Assembly (NCBI GenBank): GCA_023251075.1
Contig: JAHEZM010000021.1
Location: 1 to 57,331, forward strand
Reading direction: 5' to 3'
Length of the DNA: 57,331 nucleotides
Source: Flavobacteriales bacterium
Lineage (GTDB): Bacteria > Bacteroidota > Bacteroidia > Flavobacteriales_C > GCA-002722245
Below are positions 49,459 to 57,331 of the stretch, one piece after another; position 1 is the first letter of the stretch, and the number at the start of each line of letters is the position of its first letter. The notes beneath the pieces are model-generated. The model did not search any database, was not told where the DNA came from, and saw only the letters and a program-made list of their open reading frames with translations. A program made the position numbers and the translations under genes.

Positions 49459-50073
49459 ATGAAAATCATTTGTATTGGAAAAAATTATCTTAAACATGTT
49501 AAAGAATTCGACGGTAAAATTCCCGATGAATTGTGCTTCTTCATGAAACCCGATACTTCTCTTTTAAAAGACAATGAACCTTTTTATCATCCTGATTTCA
49601 GTAAAGAAATTCATCATGAAGTAGAAATCGTGGTGAAAATTGATAAGGTTGGAAAGAATATTCAAAAGGAATTTGCTCACAAATATTATTCTGAGATAGG
49701 TATTGGTATCGATTTCACTGCACGCGATTTACAATGGAAATTGAAAGATGCAGGATTGCCTTGGGAGAAAGCCAAAGCATTTGATAATGCAGCACCAGTA
49801 AGCAAAAAATTTATTTCTGTAAAAGATATTAAAGACGTTAACAATATTAATTTCTGCCTCAATATCAATGGTGCTCAAAAACAAGCAGGAAACACAAGTG
49901 ATATGATTTTTAAAATTGATGATATTATTACTGAAGTTTCTAAATACATTACACTTAAAACTGGAGATCTTATTTACACAGGTACGCCCGAAGGTGTATC
50001 GGCGGTAAAAATTGGAGATCGATTACAATGTTTTATTGAAGATGAATGTTTGCTAGACTTTGAAGTGAAGTGA
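49459..50073 (+). CDS. Fumarylacetoacetate hydrolase (FAH) family protein
   Basis: 204 aa, the length of the FAHD1/YcgM type, which includes acylpyruvate hydrolases and oxaloacetate decarboxylases. MKIICIGKNYLKHVKE begins the fold; metal ligands sit in EIHHEVEIVVKI (Glu-x-Glu) and GIDFTARDLQ (Asp). Later TGDLIYTGTPEGV is a family signature. Cytoplasmic. The tRNA terminator lies 20 bp upstream, so its promoter must be in that short gap or it reads through from the tRNA. Exact substrate unknown. Confidence 0.92.
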   Translation: MKIICIGKNYLKHVKEFDGKIPDELCFFMKPDTSLLKDNEPFYHPDFSKEIHHEVEIVVKIDKVGKNIQKEFAHKYYSEIGIGIDFTARDLQWKLKDAGLPWEKAKAFDNAAPVSKKFISVKDIKDVNNINFCLNINGAQKQAGNTSDMIFKIDDIITEVSKYITLKTGDLIYTGTPEGVSAVKIGDRLQCFIEDECLLDFEVK

Positions 50074-50088
50074 TAAAGTGATGTTAAG

Positions 50089-50175
50089 GACGATAGTTCC
50101 TTCGTTCCTCAGGATGACAACCAGAACGTGGATGAGCATTGTTTGTCCATCCTGAGGAACGAAGGAACTATCGTC
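50089..50175. repeat. Palindromic repeat with perfect 28-bp arms
   Basis: Arm GACGATAGTTCCTTCGTTCC and on (50089-50116) is the exact reverse complement of 50148-50175; the spacer is 31 bp. It fills the gap between the convergent FAH and metX genes. CCTGAGGAACGAAGGA-type units are common intergenic repeats in many bacterial genomes, so this is probably a repeat-family member that can also end transcription from both sides. Confidence 0.85.
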
Positions 50176-50184
50176 GTACTCTAA

Positions 50185-51210
50185 TTATGAAATAAAATCA
50201 AATCGATTTCTAATAGCAATACTGATTTCTTCATTCTCAATCAAGAAGCCATCGTGCCCAAAAAGTGATTCAATCTCCTGGTATTCACAATCAGGAATAT
50301 GCTCATTCATATGCTCCTGCTCGGAAATAGGACACAACAAATCAGAATGAATTCCAATAATCAACGTTTTTTGCTTCATGGAAGCCAGAGCTTCTTCCAT
50401 AGTATCAAATCTTCCACGGGCAATATTGTGTGTATCTAAAACCTTAGTGAGTTTATGATAGGCAATAGCGTTAAATCTTTTGGCCAATTTCTCTCCTTGA
50501 TATTTTAAATATGAACTTACTTTAAAATTATCAATGATATCTTCTGATTCTTCTTTCTGACGAATGTTGTAAGCCTCATGGTTTCTGTAAAATAGCAAAC
50601 CAATTTGTCGCGCACGCTTCATCCCTTCCAAACCAGCATGAGCACTTTCAATTCCCCAGGTTGGATCTAACTCAATCGATGAACGATGGGCAGTATGAAT
50701 AGCAACACCCCAAGGGGCTTCCTTGGGAGAAGAACACAAAATACATTGATTTTCTATTACCTGAGGTTCCATTATCGCCCACTCCATTACCTGATAACCA
50801 CCACAGGAACCACCAATGGCCAAACTAATTTTTTTGATGCCTAAATATTCACGCAACAAAGTAAAGCTCTTCACTACATCTCTGATAGTTACATCGGGAA
50901 ATGAGTAATAATAAGGTTTTCCGGTTTCAGGATTAACCGATAAAGGTCCTGTAGTTCCATAGCAAGAGCCCAATATATTTGCACAAACAATAAAATATTT
51001 ATCAGGATCAAAAAGCTTCCCCTTTCCTACCAAACCGTCCCACCACACTGCCGGATCGCTATTTGCTGTAAGAGCGTGACAGACCCAAACCACATTTGAT
51101 TGGTTGGCATTCATTTTACCGTAGGTATGATAAGCGATGGTTAACTCTGGTAAGTAACTACCTAACTCTAAATCAAACCGGCCGAAACTATGAAACTGTT
51201 TTTCTGACAC
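50185..51210 (-). CDS. metX: Homoserine O-acetyltransferase
   Basis: Alpha/beta-hydrolase that acylates homoserine in methionine synthesis. Motifs: nucleophile elbow LAIGGSCGGYQVMEWA (Ser), Asp in IGIHSDLLCPISEQEHMNEH, His in LFGHDGFLIENEE, and the N-terminal LPELTIAYHTYGKMN and VVWVCHALTANSDP. I start it at GTG 51210 (341 aa): the frame runs to a TTG at 51237, but that codon overlaps the predicted -7 box. Acetyl versus succinyl donor cannot be settled by eye, although the family in this phylum is usually acetyl-type. Confidence 0.9.
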   Translation of the reverse strand: MSEKQFHSFGRFDLELGSYLPELTIAYHTYGKMNANQSNVVWVCHALTANSDPAVWWDGLVGKGKLFDPDKYFIVCANILGSCYGTTGPLSVNPETGKPYYYSFPDVTIRDVVKSFTLLREYLGIKKISLAIGGSCGGYQVMEWAIMEPQVIENQCILCSSPKEAPWGVAIHTAHRSSIELDPTWGIESAHAGLEGMKRARQIGLLFYRNHEAYNIRQKEESEDIIDNFKVSSYLKYQGEKLAKRFNAIAYHKLTKVLDTHNIARGRFDTMEEALASMKQKTLIIGIHSDLLCPISEQEHMNEHIPDCEYQEIESLFGHDGFLIENEEISIAIRNRFDFIS

Positions 51211-51234
51211 GTTGCTTAAATTTTTACAAGTGGG

Positions 51235-51242
51235 CAAAAATA
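51235..51242 (-). promoter_or_regulatory. -7 box of metX
   Basis: Minus-strand TATTTTTG, perfect TAnnTTTG. The predicted start near 51231 gives about 20 nt before GTG 51210, and it argues against the TTG at 51237 as the start codon. Confidence 0.45.
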
Positions 51243-51282
51243 AGTAAAGATGTGGAAAGTAAAAACTATGAAGCGCTTTTAC

Positions 51283-51290
51283 TACTTTTG
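51283..51290 (+). promoter_or_regulatory. -7 box of rocD
   Basis: TACTTTTG, perfect TAnnTTTG, 16 nt before ATG 51307; leader of about 12 nt. Confidence 0.5.
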
Positions 51291-51306
51291 CTAAAATTTT
51301 TCAATT

Positions 51307-52539
51307 ATGGCAAAAACGGCAAATTACACCAGCGAATACATCATCGAAGAGGAAAGCAAATACAGTGCACACAACTACCATCCCTTACCAGTTGTGCTAA
51401 GCAAAGGTGAAGGTGTTTTTGTTTGGGATGTAGAAGGAAAAAGATATTACGATTTTCTTTCGGCATATTCCGCTGTAAATCAGGGGCACTCTCACCCTAA
51501 AATTGTTGCGGCTTTAGTGGAACAAGCACAAAAATTGTCGCTTACCTCACGTGCTTTTCACAATGATGTATTTTGGGAATTCTCCAAATTCATTACTGAA
51601 TATTTTGGTTTCGATAAGGTATTACCTATGAATACCGGTGCTGAAGCAGTAGAAACAGCATTGAAATTATCGAGAAAATGGGGATATGAGAAAAAAGGAA
51701 TTCCAACCAATAAAGCAAGAATAATTTTCTGTGAAAATAATTTTCACGGAAGAACCATTACTATTATTAGTGCATCTAATGATCTAGATGCCACTCGTAA
51801 TTTCGGTCCTTTTACTCCGGGCATCAGCTCTATTCCCTACAATGATATTGCTGCTATAGAGAAAGAACTACAAGACCCTAATGTTGCCGCGTTCATTGTA
51901 GAACCTATTCAGGGGGAAGCTGGAGTTTATGTTCCGGGTGACGGTTTTTTAGCAAAAGCTTACGCTTTATGTAAAGCTAAAAATGTGTTGTTTGTTGCTG
52001 ATGAAGTTCAAACAGGAATTGCCCGCACCGGGAAAATGATTGCTTGTGAACACGAAGGTATTAAACCTGATATTTTAATTTTAGGTAAAGCGGTGAGCGG
52101 TGGTGTTTATCCGGTTTCTTGTGTTTTAGCAAATAATGATATTATGGATGTTATTCATCCTGGTGAACATGGTTCTACCTTCGGTGGAAATCCATTGGCT
52201 TGTAAAGTAGCCATGGCAGCATTAACAGTGGTGAAAGAAGAAAAATTAGCCGAGCGATCAGAAATATTGGGTGAGTTGTTGAGAAAAGAATTGAAAGCTA
52301 TTCAATCAGATATGATCACTTTAGTGCGCGGTAAAGGATTATTGAATGCTATCGTTATCAAACCTAAAAATGGTAAAGAAGCATGGGATGTTTGTTTGAA
52401 AATGCGCGACAATGGTTTATTGGCTAAACCAACTCATGGAGATATTATTCGTTTTGCGCCACCTTTAATTATTACAGAAGAGCAAATTATGGAATGCGTT
52501 CAGATCATTAAAAAATCACTTGCTGAGATTGAAGCGTAG
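51307..52539 (+). CDS. rocD: Ornithine aminotransferase
   Basis: PLP enzyme that converts ornithine and 2-oxoglutarate to glutamate semialdehyde and glutamate. 410 aa, standard length. Motifs: [46 protein letters not shown] and the cofactor lysine in [15 protein letters not shown]; substrate pocket [16 protein letters not shown]. The N-terminal [20 protein letters not shown] is the usual ornithine-type start. Its stop codon lies inside a palindromic repeat. Confidence 0.95.
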   Translation: MAKTANYTSEYIIEEESKYSAHNYHPLPVVLSKGEGVFVWDVEGKRYYDFLSAYSAVNQGHSHPKIVAALVEQAQKLSLTSRAFHNDVFWEFSKFITEYFGFDKVLPMNTGAEAVETALKLSRKWGYEKKGIPTNKARIIFCENNFHGRTITIISASNDLDATRNFGPFTPGISSIPYNDIAAIEKELQDPNVAAFIVEPIQGEAGVYVPGDGFLAKAYALCKAKNVLFVADEVQTGIARTGKMIACEHEGIKPDILILGKAVSGGVYPVSCVLANNDIMDVIHPGEHGSTFGGNPLACKVAMAALTVVKEEKLAERSEILGELLRKELKAIQSDMITLVRGKGLLNAIVIKPKNGKEAWDVCLKMRDNGLLAKPTHGDIIRFAPPLIITEEQIMECVQIIKKSLAEIEA

Positions 52540-52626
52540 AGTCGAAATGCTTTCGACTTAAAACAGAAAATATTCCTTTGATTTTATAGGAAATAATCTT
52601 TTTGAAGACGAAAGCATTTCGTCTCT
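52538..52626. repeat. Nested palindromic repeat starting at the rocD stop codon
   Basis: Outer arms 52538-52559 and 52605-52626 match at 20 of 22 positions (core CGAAATGCTTTCG). An inner palindrome ATTCCT/AGGAAT lies in the spacer. The first arm begins with the last two bases of the rocD TAG. GACGAAAGCATTTCGTC-type units are a familiar kind of intergenic repeat. Confidence 0.8.
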
Positions 52627-52637
52627 ACCAAAACAAA

Positions 52638-52667
52638 AAGGCTGTTCGTCAATTGACGAACAGCCTT
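52638..52667. terminator. Bidirectional terminator between rocD and the OmpA-like gene
   Basis: AAGGCTGTTCGTC (52638-52650) pairs exactly with GACGAACAGCCTT (52655-52667), loop AATT, with A-run before and T-run after, so it serves both convergent genes. Confidence 0.9.
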
Positions 52668-52687
52668 TTGTTTTTAAACTACACAAC

Positions 52688-53878
52688 TTAGTTTGCAAAC
52701 GCATCTGGAAAGAAGGTAAACTTCTTAGCCAACTTGCCATCTTTACATACTTTTTGTTTCGATTTAGATTTTATTTTTGAGGATGAAGTATAATCTAAAC
52801 GAACTTGTTTGCCCGCTTTATCTACACCATATACTTCGAAATAAACATCACCCTTAGCACAAGGTAAAGTGAATTTCATTTTTTTCACGGCAGTTGCTGA
52901 TTGATGAATATACACACCCATTCCACAATCATAAGAAACACGGATCTCTGTGAATTTCAATCCTTTTTTTGCTTTAAAAGTGTACATTGGATTTACATCA
53001 GTATCAGAAGCAAAGTTTACAGAAACTGAACTGAATGTTTCAAACACATAGTATTCTTTTCCGTCAACAGTTTCTTTTTTAGCTGCCTCTCCTCTGTTCT
53101 GCCACATCATTTTGGAGTAGCCTTTCCATAAATCAATTGGTTTAGTACTTAAGCAAGCACCCCCTGTTGGGATATAAATTTTCATTGCTGTTTTCAAATT
53201 GGTATCAGCACATAATTTCACATCTACAATAGCTACTGTTTCTAAATTGATCATTTGCGGACCATTCGTTGAATACCCCGATTTTCTCAGCATAGTTGAA
53301 GTATTGTAAACATTCAACAACATACAAGATTGAATTTTTTCAAATTCACAACGTCCCATTTTTAAAATCACACCATTTGGCAAATTCACTGTGGTATCTC
53401 TGCTACAACGCATTTTTTCATTTGCCGCATTGATAGAATCCTGATTTATTACGACAGTAACTATTTTAGCACCTTTTTTAGTAGAAATTATTTCAACCAA
53501 AACTCTTCTATTCAATTTTCTTCCTTCCTCTGTAGCATTAGTTGCTGTTGGATTTTCAGAACCGTGATTCACTACCGTAATGTTTTTAGATTTTACTTTA
53601 TTGGAAGTAAAAAATCGTTGTACATTATTTCCTCTCGAACCACCTAAACCCACATTATAATCTGGTCCACCAACGCTATCGCAATAAGCATCAATTTTAA
53701 TAGTTACTGAATCGGGATTAAAAGCAGCCAAGGTACTTTTTAACTGAGCATCATGCTCGGCTGTTAAAGCACTTGTTTTGTAATCAAAAAGGAGTGTGAA
53801 ATTTTGTTTTTGCGCCTTTAATGCACTAAATACAAAGGCAACACAGACCAAAGTCAAAGTAAAAGTTTTTTTCATCAT
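52688..53878 (-). CDS. Secreted protein with N-terminal OmpA-like domain and novel C-terminal region
   Basis: 396 aa. Signal peptide (KKTFTLTLVCVAFVFSALKA). OmpA-like peptidoglycan-binding domain at about 25-135: FTLLFDYKTSALTAEHDAQL, IDAYCDSVGGPDYNVGLGGS, then EEGRKLNRRVLVEI with the paired Arg residues. The OmpA domain is at the N-terminus instead of the usual C-terminal place. The remaining 260 residues are beta-rich with many Cys and no recognised domain. It follows purC after 41 bp. Probably periplasmic and peptidoglycan bound; role unknown. Confidence 0.8.
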   Translation of the reverse strand: MMKKTFTLTLVCVAFVFSALKAQKQNFTLLFDYKTSALTAEHDAQLKSTLAAFNPDSVTIKIDAYCDSVGGPDYNVGLGGSRGNNVQRFFTSNKVKSKNITVVNHGSENPTATNATEEGRKLNRRVLVEIISTKKGAKIVTVVINQDSINAANEKMRCSRDTTVNLPNGVILKMGRCEFEKIQSCMLLNVYNTSTMLRKSGYSTNGPQMINLETVAIVDVKLCADTNLKTAMKIYIPTGGACLSTKPIDLWKGYSKMMWQNRGEAAKKETVDGKEYYVFETFSSVSVNFASDTDVNPMYTFKAKKGLKFTEIRVSYDCGMGVYIHQSATAVKKMKFTLPCAKGDVYFEVYGVDKAGKQVRLDYTSSSKIKSKSKQKVCKDGKLAKKFTFFPDAFAN

Positions 53879-53919
53879 TCTAGGTTTTAGGTGTTGTAAA
53901 GTTTTCTAAGATATAAAAA

Positions 53920-54867
53920 TCATTTATTTTTTTGCAGCCATTCCTTAACATTTCTTTCAATTCGACTTTCGATATTGTTAACATCTTCTTTTACAAACTT
54001 ATTTCCTGTGATGTTTTCAAAAAGTTCAATGTATCGATCCGAAACCAGTTTCACGAAGTCGGCAGGCATATCTGGTATCTTTTGTCCTTCCTTCCCTTGA
54101 AAGTTATTTGCAATTAACCACTGACGAACAAATTCTTTCGATAATTGTTTTTGCTCCTCCCCTTTTGCTTGTCGCTCAACATATCCTTCTGCGTAGAAGT
54201 ACCTAGAGGAATCAGGGGTGTGGATCTCATCAATCAAAATAATTTTTCCATTCACATCTTTTCCGAATTCATATTTAGTATCCACCAATATCAATCCTTT
54301 ATCACGAGCCATTTCTGTTCCTCTTTTGAAAAGAGCTCTGGTATATGCTTCTATTTGTTCGTAATCACTTTTAGAAACTATTCCTTTGGCTAAAATATCT
54401 TCACGGGAAATATCTTCATCATGCCCTTCAGAAGCTTTGGTTGTTGGGGTGATGATAGGTTCTGGGAATTTATCATTCTCTTTTAATCCTTCTGGCATTT
54501 GCACACCGCAAAGTGTTTTAATTCCAGCTTTATATGTTCTGGCAGCATGACCAGATAAATATCCTCTGATTACCATTTCCACCTTAAAAGGTTCACATCT
54601 CACACCCACAGAAACCTGCGGATCGGGTGATGCTACCAACCAATTGGGAACTATATCAGAAGTTGCATTTAAAAAGTGTGATGCAATTTGATTCAACACT
54701 TGTCCTTTATATGGAATACCTTCCGGCAAGATCACATCGAATGCTGAAATTCTGTCTGACGCCACCATTACCAATAACTCACCTACAGAGTAAACATCAC
54801 GTACTTTGCCTTTGTACACTGCTGTTTGTCCGGGAAATTTGTAATCTGTTTTTACTAATGCATTCAT
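53920..54867 (-). CDS. purC: Phosphoribosylaminoimidazole-succinocarboxamide synthase (SAICAR synthetase)
   Basis: ATP-dependent purine pathway enzyme joining aspartate to CAIR. From ATG 54867 (315 aa), which begins [20 protein letters not shown]; the upstream extension to 54894 adds nine non-family residues. Signatures: [55 protein letters not shown], and [13 protein letters not shown] with [12 protein letters not shown]. Length fits the larger bacterial form. Confidence 0.96.
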   Translation of the reverse strand: MNALVKTDYKFPGQTAVYKGKVRDVYSVGELLVMVASDRISAFDVILPEGIPYKGQVLNQIASHFLNATSDIVPNWLVASPDPQVSVGVRCEPFKVEMVIRGYLSGHAARTYKAGIKTLCGVQMPEGLKENDKFPEPIITPTTKASEGHDEDISREDILAKGIVSKSDYEQIEAYTRALFKRGTEMARDKGLILVDTKYEFGKDVNGKIILIDEIHTPDSSRYFYAEGYVERQAKGEEQKQLSKEFVRQWLIANNFQGKEGQKIPDMPADFVKLVSDRYIELFENITGNKFVKEDVNNIESRIERNVKEWLQKNK

Positions 54868-54936
54868 AAAATACAATTCAATTTTTATGTTCAAAGTTCA
54901 ATAACTAGCTTTCTTTCAGTAACTAAACACTCAGTT

Positions 54937-55026
54937 CGTCCTTGCGATATTTTTGTACCCAAAAATGAAGCAATCTCCTTTTGATGATGAGATTGCTTCG
55001 TCGTGAGTACACTCCTCGCAATGACG
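54937..55026. repeat. REP-like nested palindrome upstream of purC
   Basis: Outer arms CGTCCTTGCGA (54937-54947) and TCGCAATGACG (55016-55026) pair with one mismatch; inner arms GAAGCAATCTC (54967-54977) and GAGATTGCTTC (54989-54999) pair perfectly. CGTCATTGCGAG...GAAGCAATC units are a widespread bacterial intergenic repeat. It occupies about half of the 219-bp gap between purC and phoH. Confidence 0.8.
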
Positions 55027-55086
55027 TACTGTATGTAAAAGTAGTACTTGATAAAATGCACTATTATTTCTGTTATTATTCAAAAT

Positions 55087-56028
55087 TTAATTTTTCACTT
55101 TATCATAAGCCCCAATAATATCACGCACCAATTTGTGTCGGATAACATCCTGGCCATCCAAATAGATAAATGAAATACCTTCCACCCCTTTCAAAATCGA
55201 AGCAGCCTGAGGTAATCCTGATCGCTGATTTTTATATAAATCTATTTGTGTTAAATCTCCTGTAACAATGAATTTTGCTGATTGTCCCATACGCGTAAGG
55301 AACATTTTAAACTGACCTTCAGTAGCATTTTGCGCTTCATCTAAAATCACAAAAGCATTGTCGAGAGTTCTTCCCCTCATAAAAGCCAAAGGCGCAATTT
55401 CAATTGTTTTTTTCTCTAAATATTCAGCCAGCTTTGCATGCGGTATCATATCACGCAAAGCATCATACAAAGGCTGCATGTAAGGATCTAATTTCTCTTT
55501 TAAATCACCTGGAAGAAAACCAAGATTTTCACCTGATTCTACAGCCGGACGGGTTAAAACAATTCTTTTTACTTCCCTGTTTTTTAAAGCACGAACTGCT
55601 AAAGCCACTGCTGTATAGGTTTTTCCGGTACCTGCTGGTCCGATTGCAAAAACCAAATCATTGGTATTGGCAGCAGCTACTAAACGACGTTGATTCATGG
55701 TTTTGGCTTTCACCATCAAACCACCATTACCATAAACAATTACTCCTTCCCCATCTTTACCAGCAATTACATCATCCCCTTCATTTCCCAACAACATATC
55801 AATATTGGCTTCGGTTAGTTTGCCATATTTATCTACATGAGCTAGAAACAACTCCAATTTTTTTTCGAAGAAAATAATATCGGTTCTACTTCCCGCCAAT
55901 TTAATTTCATCACCTCTCGCCATAATTTTCAACTTCGGAAAATTCTTCTTGATGTGATTCAACTTAATGTTGTTAACCCCCAGCAAATGCATGGGATCAA
56001 TATGTTCTATTTTAATGACTTTATCCAA
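55087..56028 (-). CDS. phoH: PhoH family ATPase
   Basis: 313-aa cytoplasmic P-loop protein linked to RNA metabolism and ribosome maturation (YbeZ type). N-terminal KH-like segment (NFPKLKIMARGDEIKLAG), Walker A AIGPAGTGKTYTAVALA, ENLGFLPGDLKEKLDPYMQP, Walker B FVILDEAQNATEGQFKMFLT, and FIVTGDLTQIDLYKNQRSGL. The start is TTG at 56028: relatives begin about this far ahead of the DP..L.GVNN segment, and the next Met would cut it. Confidence 0.93.
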   Translation of the reverse strand: MDKVIKIEHIDPMHLLGVNNIKLNHIKKNFPKLKIMARGDEIKLAGSRTDIIFFEKKLELFLAHVDKYGKLTEANIDMLLGNEGDDVIAGKDGEGVIVYGNGGLMVKAKTMNQRRLVAAANTNDLVFAIGPAGTGKTYTAVALAVRALKNREVKRIVLTRPAVESGENLGFLPGDLKEKLDPYMQPLYDALRDMIPHAKLAEYLEKKTIEIAPLAFMRGRTLDNAFVILDEAQNATEGQFKMFLTRMGQSAKFIVTGDLTQIDLYKNQRSGLPQAASILKGVEGISFIYLDGQDVIRHKLVRDIIGAYDKVKN

Positions 56029-56171
56029 GTTTTATTTTTTACGTGCGCTAAAATAGGAAATCGAAATAAGGTTTTTGCATCCTGTTAATTTTTAGTGAAA
56101 ACCTAAAGTAATACACAAGCCAATGTTGTTAATTGTAGCGATTTTCCGTTGAAAAAAGATCACTCTCTAGC

Positions 56172-56179
56172 TATATTTG
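56172..56179 (+). promoter_or_regulatory. -7 box of the SAM hydrolase/ABM operon
   Basis: TATATTTG, perfect TAnnTTTG, 15 nt before ATG 56195. A TTG lies near the expected -33 distance. Confidence 0.55.
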
Positions 56180-56194
56180 CTTAACAGATAAAGC

Positions 56195-56974
56195 ATGGCG
56201 GTTATTACACTTACAACCGATTTGGGATTAAAGGACTACTATGTAGGCTCCATCAAAGGTGCTATACTGAAGGATATTCCTAACGCCAACATCATTGATA
56301 TTAGTCATGATATTCCTGCTTTCGATATTTCTGTTGCAGCCTTTTGCTTGAAAAATGTTTACAAGGATTTCCCCGTGGGAAGTATTCATATTATTGGCGT
56401 TGCACCCAGTGCCGACGAATATACTTTGCATTTAGTGATTGAAAAAGATGGTCATTATTTCATTGGTGCCGACAATGGTATTTTTTCACTCTTATTTGAT
56501 ACTCCTGCCGATAAGATTTACAGCATTTTAAGTGGTGATAAAAAAGTATCAAAAACCTTTCCTACCAAAGATTTATTTATCACTGCAGCAGCGCATATTG
56601 CCAAGGGAAATAAGATTGAAGAATTAGGAAATCCTATTGAAAAAGTTCGTGAACGTATTAATTTCCGTGCTATTACCGAAGGTAATATCATCAAGGGAAT
56701 GGTGACTTATATTGATTCATACGGAAATGCGATCACTAATATTTCTAAAAAATTATTCATCGAATTCTCACAAAAACGCCATTTCGCTATTATTTTCAGA
56801 AGAGCCGATTATACCATTGATGAAATCAATTTCAATTACAATGAAGTTCCTGAAGGAGAAAAATTAGCTTTATTCAGTCATTCCGGATTTCTGGAAATAG
56901 CCATTAATAAAGGAAATGCATCGAATTTGTTTGGCTTAAAATTAAACGACACCATTAGAGTTGAATTTCTATGA
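56195..56974 (+). CDS. SAM hydroxide adenosyltransferase (DUF62/chlorinase-fluorinase family)
   Basis: 259 aa, family length. ITLTTDLGLKDYYVGSIKGA and DIPAFDISVAAFCLKN form the N-terminal SAM-binding part; HYFIGADNGIFSLLFD and MVTYIDSYGNAITNIS lie before the C-terminal beta domain. Non-halogenating members hydrolyse S-adenosylmethionine to adenosine and methionine. No evidence for halide use. The next gene starts within its last codons (ATGA overlap). Confidence 0.92.
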   Translation: MAVITLTTDLGLKDYYVGSIKGAILKDIPNANIIDISHDIPAFDISVAAFCLKNVYKDFPVGSIHIIGVAPSADEYTLHLVIEKDGHYFIGADNGIFSLLFDTPADKIYSILSGDKKVSKTFPTKDLFITAAAHIAKGNKIEELGNPIEKVRERINFRAITEGNIIKGMVTYIDSYGNAITNISKKLFIEFSQKRHFAIIFRRADYTIDEINFNYNEVPEGEKLALFSHSGFLEIAINKGNASNLFGLKLNDTIRVEFL

Positions 56975-57255
56975 TCGTTAGAATTGTAAAACTTACTTTT
57001 CAGGAAGATAAAATCAATGACTTCTTGTTGCTTTTTGATAAGTACAAACAAGCAATTCAATCCTCTCAGGGCTGCATAAAAGTAGAAGGATTACAAAACC
57101 TTTCTTCTTCCAATATTTTCTTCACTTACAGTTATTGGGATAGTGAAGATGACCTGAATAACTATAGAAATTCACCTTTGTTCAGGGAAGTGTGGCCACA
57201 GGTAAAAATTTGGTTTTCTGAGAGTCCAGAAACTTGGAGCAACAGAAAATTATAG
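56971..57255 (+). CDS. Antibiotic biosynthesis monooxygenase (ABM) domain protein
   Basis: 94-aa dimeric alpha+beta barrel (ferredoxin-like) protein. IVKLTFQEDKINDFLLLFDK, QSSQGCIKVEGLQN, FFTYSYWDSEDDLNNYRNS and FREVWPQVKIWFSESPETW follow the usual strand-helix order of the family, which includes quinol oxygenases and heme-degrading enzymes. The 4-bp overlap with the SAM hydrolase gene means co-translation. Biochemical role unknown. Confidence 0.85.
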   Translation: MIVRIVKLTFQEDKINDFLLLFDKYKQAIQSSQGCIKVEGLQNLSSSNIFFTYSYWDSEDDLNNYRNSPLFREVWPQVKIWFSESPETWSNRKL

Positions 57256-57281
57256 TATTGATCCATCTCCCTGACTGCGCG

Positions 57282-57316
57282 CATTCCCTCGCACCCCTCT
57301 CCTCCGAGAGGGAATG
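57282..57316. repeat. Inverted repeat after the ABM gene
   Basis: CATTCCCTC (57282-57290) pairs with GAGGGAATG (57308-57316) around a pyrimidine-rich loop, 27 bp after the stop codon. No clear T-run follows within the window; it may be part of another palindromic repeat. Confidence 0.5.
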
Positions 57317-57331
57317 TACGCTGCTTAAAGT

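Noticed and set aside
50185-51237. TTG at 51237 as the metX start
   Set aside because: It lies within the predicted -7 box; GTG 51210 gives a protein that starts as family members do.
55404-55877. 157-codon plus-strand frame opposite phoH
   Set aside because: Antisense shadow of a clear PhoH gene; His/Leu-rich composition typical of antisense translation.
56195-56974. Fluorinase or chlorinase activity of the DUF62 protein
   Set aside because: The family name is misleading; most members hydrolyse SAM and nothing here shows a halide site or halogenation genes.

Overview
The window is ordinary chromosomal DNA from a low-GC member of the Bacteroidota. Evidence: secreted proteins end in type IX secretion (T9SS) sorting domains of both kinds (type A on the expansin and the metallopeptidase; type B, gliding-motility-associated/CHU_C, on two large surface proteins). 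Many genes are preceded by the Bacteroidota -7 promoter box TAnnTTTG. RNase Y, a SusC/FecA-like TonB receptor with a carboxypeptidase-regulatory domain, and the GH133/GT4/GH57 glucan trio also fit. I cannot place it below phylum or class. There is no phage, integrase, transposase, CRISPR array or rRNA operon; the only tRNA is tRNA-Arg(UCU).

Layout. 1-8.6 kb: a tightly overlapping minus-strand surface polysaccharide operon (flippase, polymerase, GT4, PglD-like acyltransferase, GT4, O-antigen ligase, WecB epimerase, DegT aminotransferase cut by the window edge). 8.65-10.9 kb: rny, zapA and a coiled-coil partner. 11.1-11.3 kb: a 219-bp palindromic repeat element, then a polysaccharide deacetylase. 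12.4-17.5 kb (+): M23 peptidase, a carboxypeptidase-regulatory-like protein and a TonB-dependent receptor. 17.5-25.1 kb: a membrane-bound sensor/LuxR-type regulator diverging from a 1368-residue repetitive T9SS type B surface protein across a 670-bp structured gap. 26.2-36.2 kb (-): an alpha-glucan operon (GH63-like glucosidase, DUF2934-like small protein, GH133 debranching enzyme, GT4 glycogen-synthase-like enzyme, GH57 amylase with a histone-H1-like tail), then a nucleotidyltransferase pair and phosphoglucomutase. 36.3-39 kb: T9SS-exported expansin, sucD, YceI-like lipoprotein. 39.1-41.3 kb (+): a lipoprotein coupled to a polyprenyl-phosphate sugar transferase that may supply the initiating step for a polysaccharide such as the one at the left edge. 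41.4-57.3 kb: mixed housekeeping (YdeI family, truA, EamA transporter, tRNA-Arg, FAH family, metX, rocD, purC, phoH, SAM hydrolase, ABM monooxygenase), a T9SS metallopeptidase, a second T9SS type B protein and three unrelated palindromic repeats at gene ends.

Most worth a second look: a likely small structured RNA at about 41.96-42.07 kb with a perfect 13-bp terminator stem; five start codons lying 4-8 nt after a -7 box, suggesting leaderless mRNAs; a two-gene nucleotidyltransferase cassette; a lysine-rich tail on the GH57 enzyme echoed in a small protein of the same operon; an expansin carrying a T9SS signal; and the regulator/leader region at 20.3-21.0 kb.
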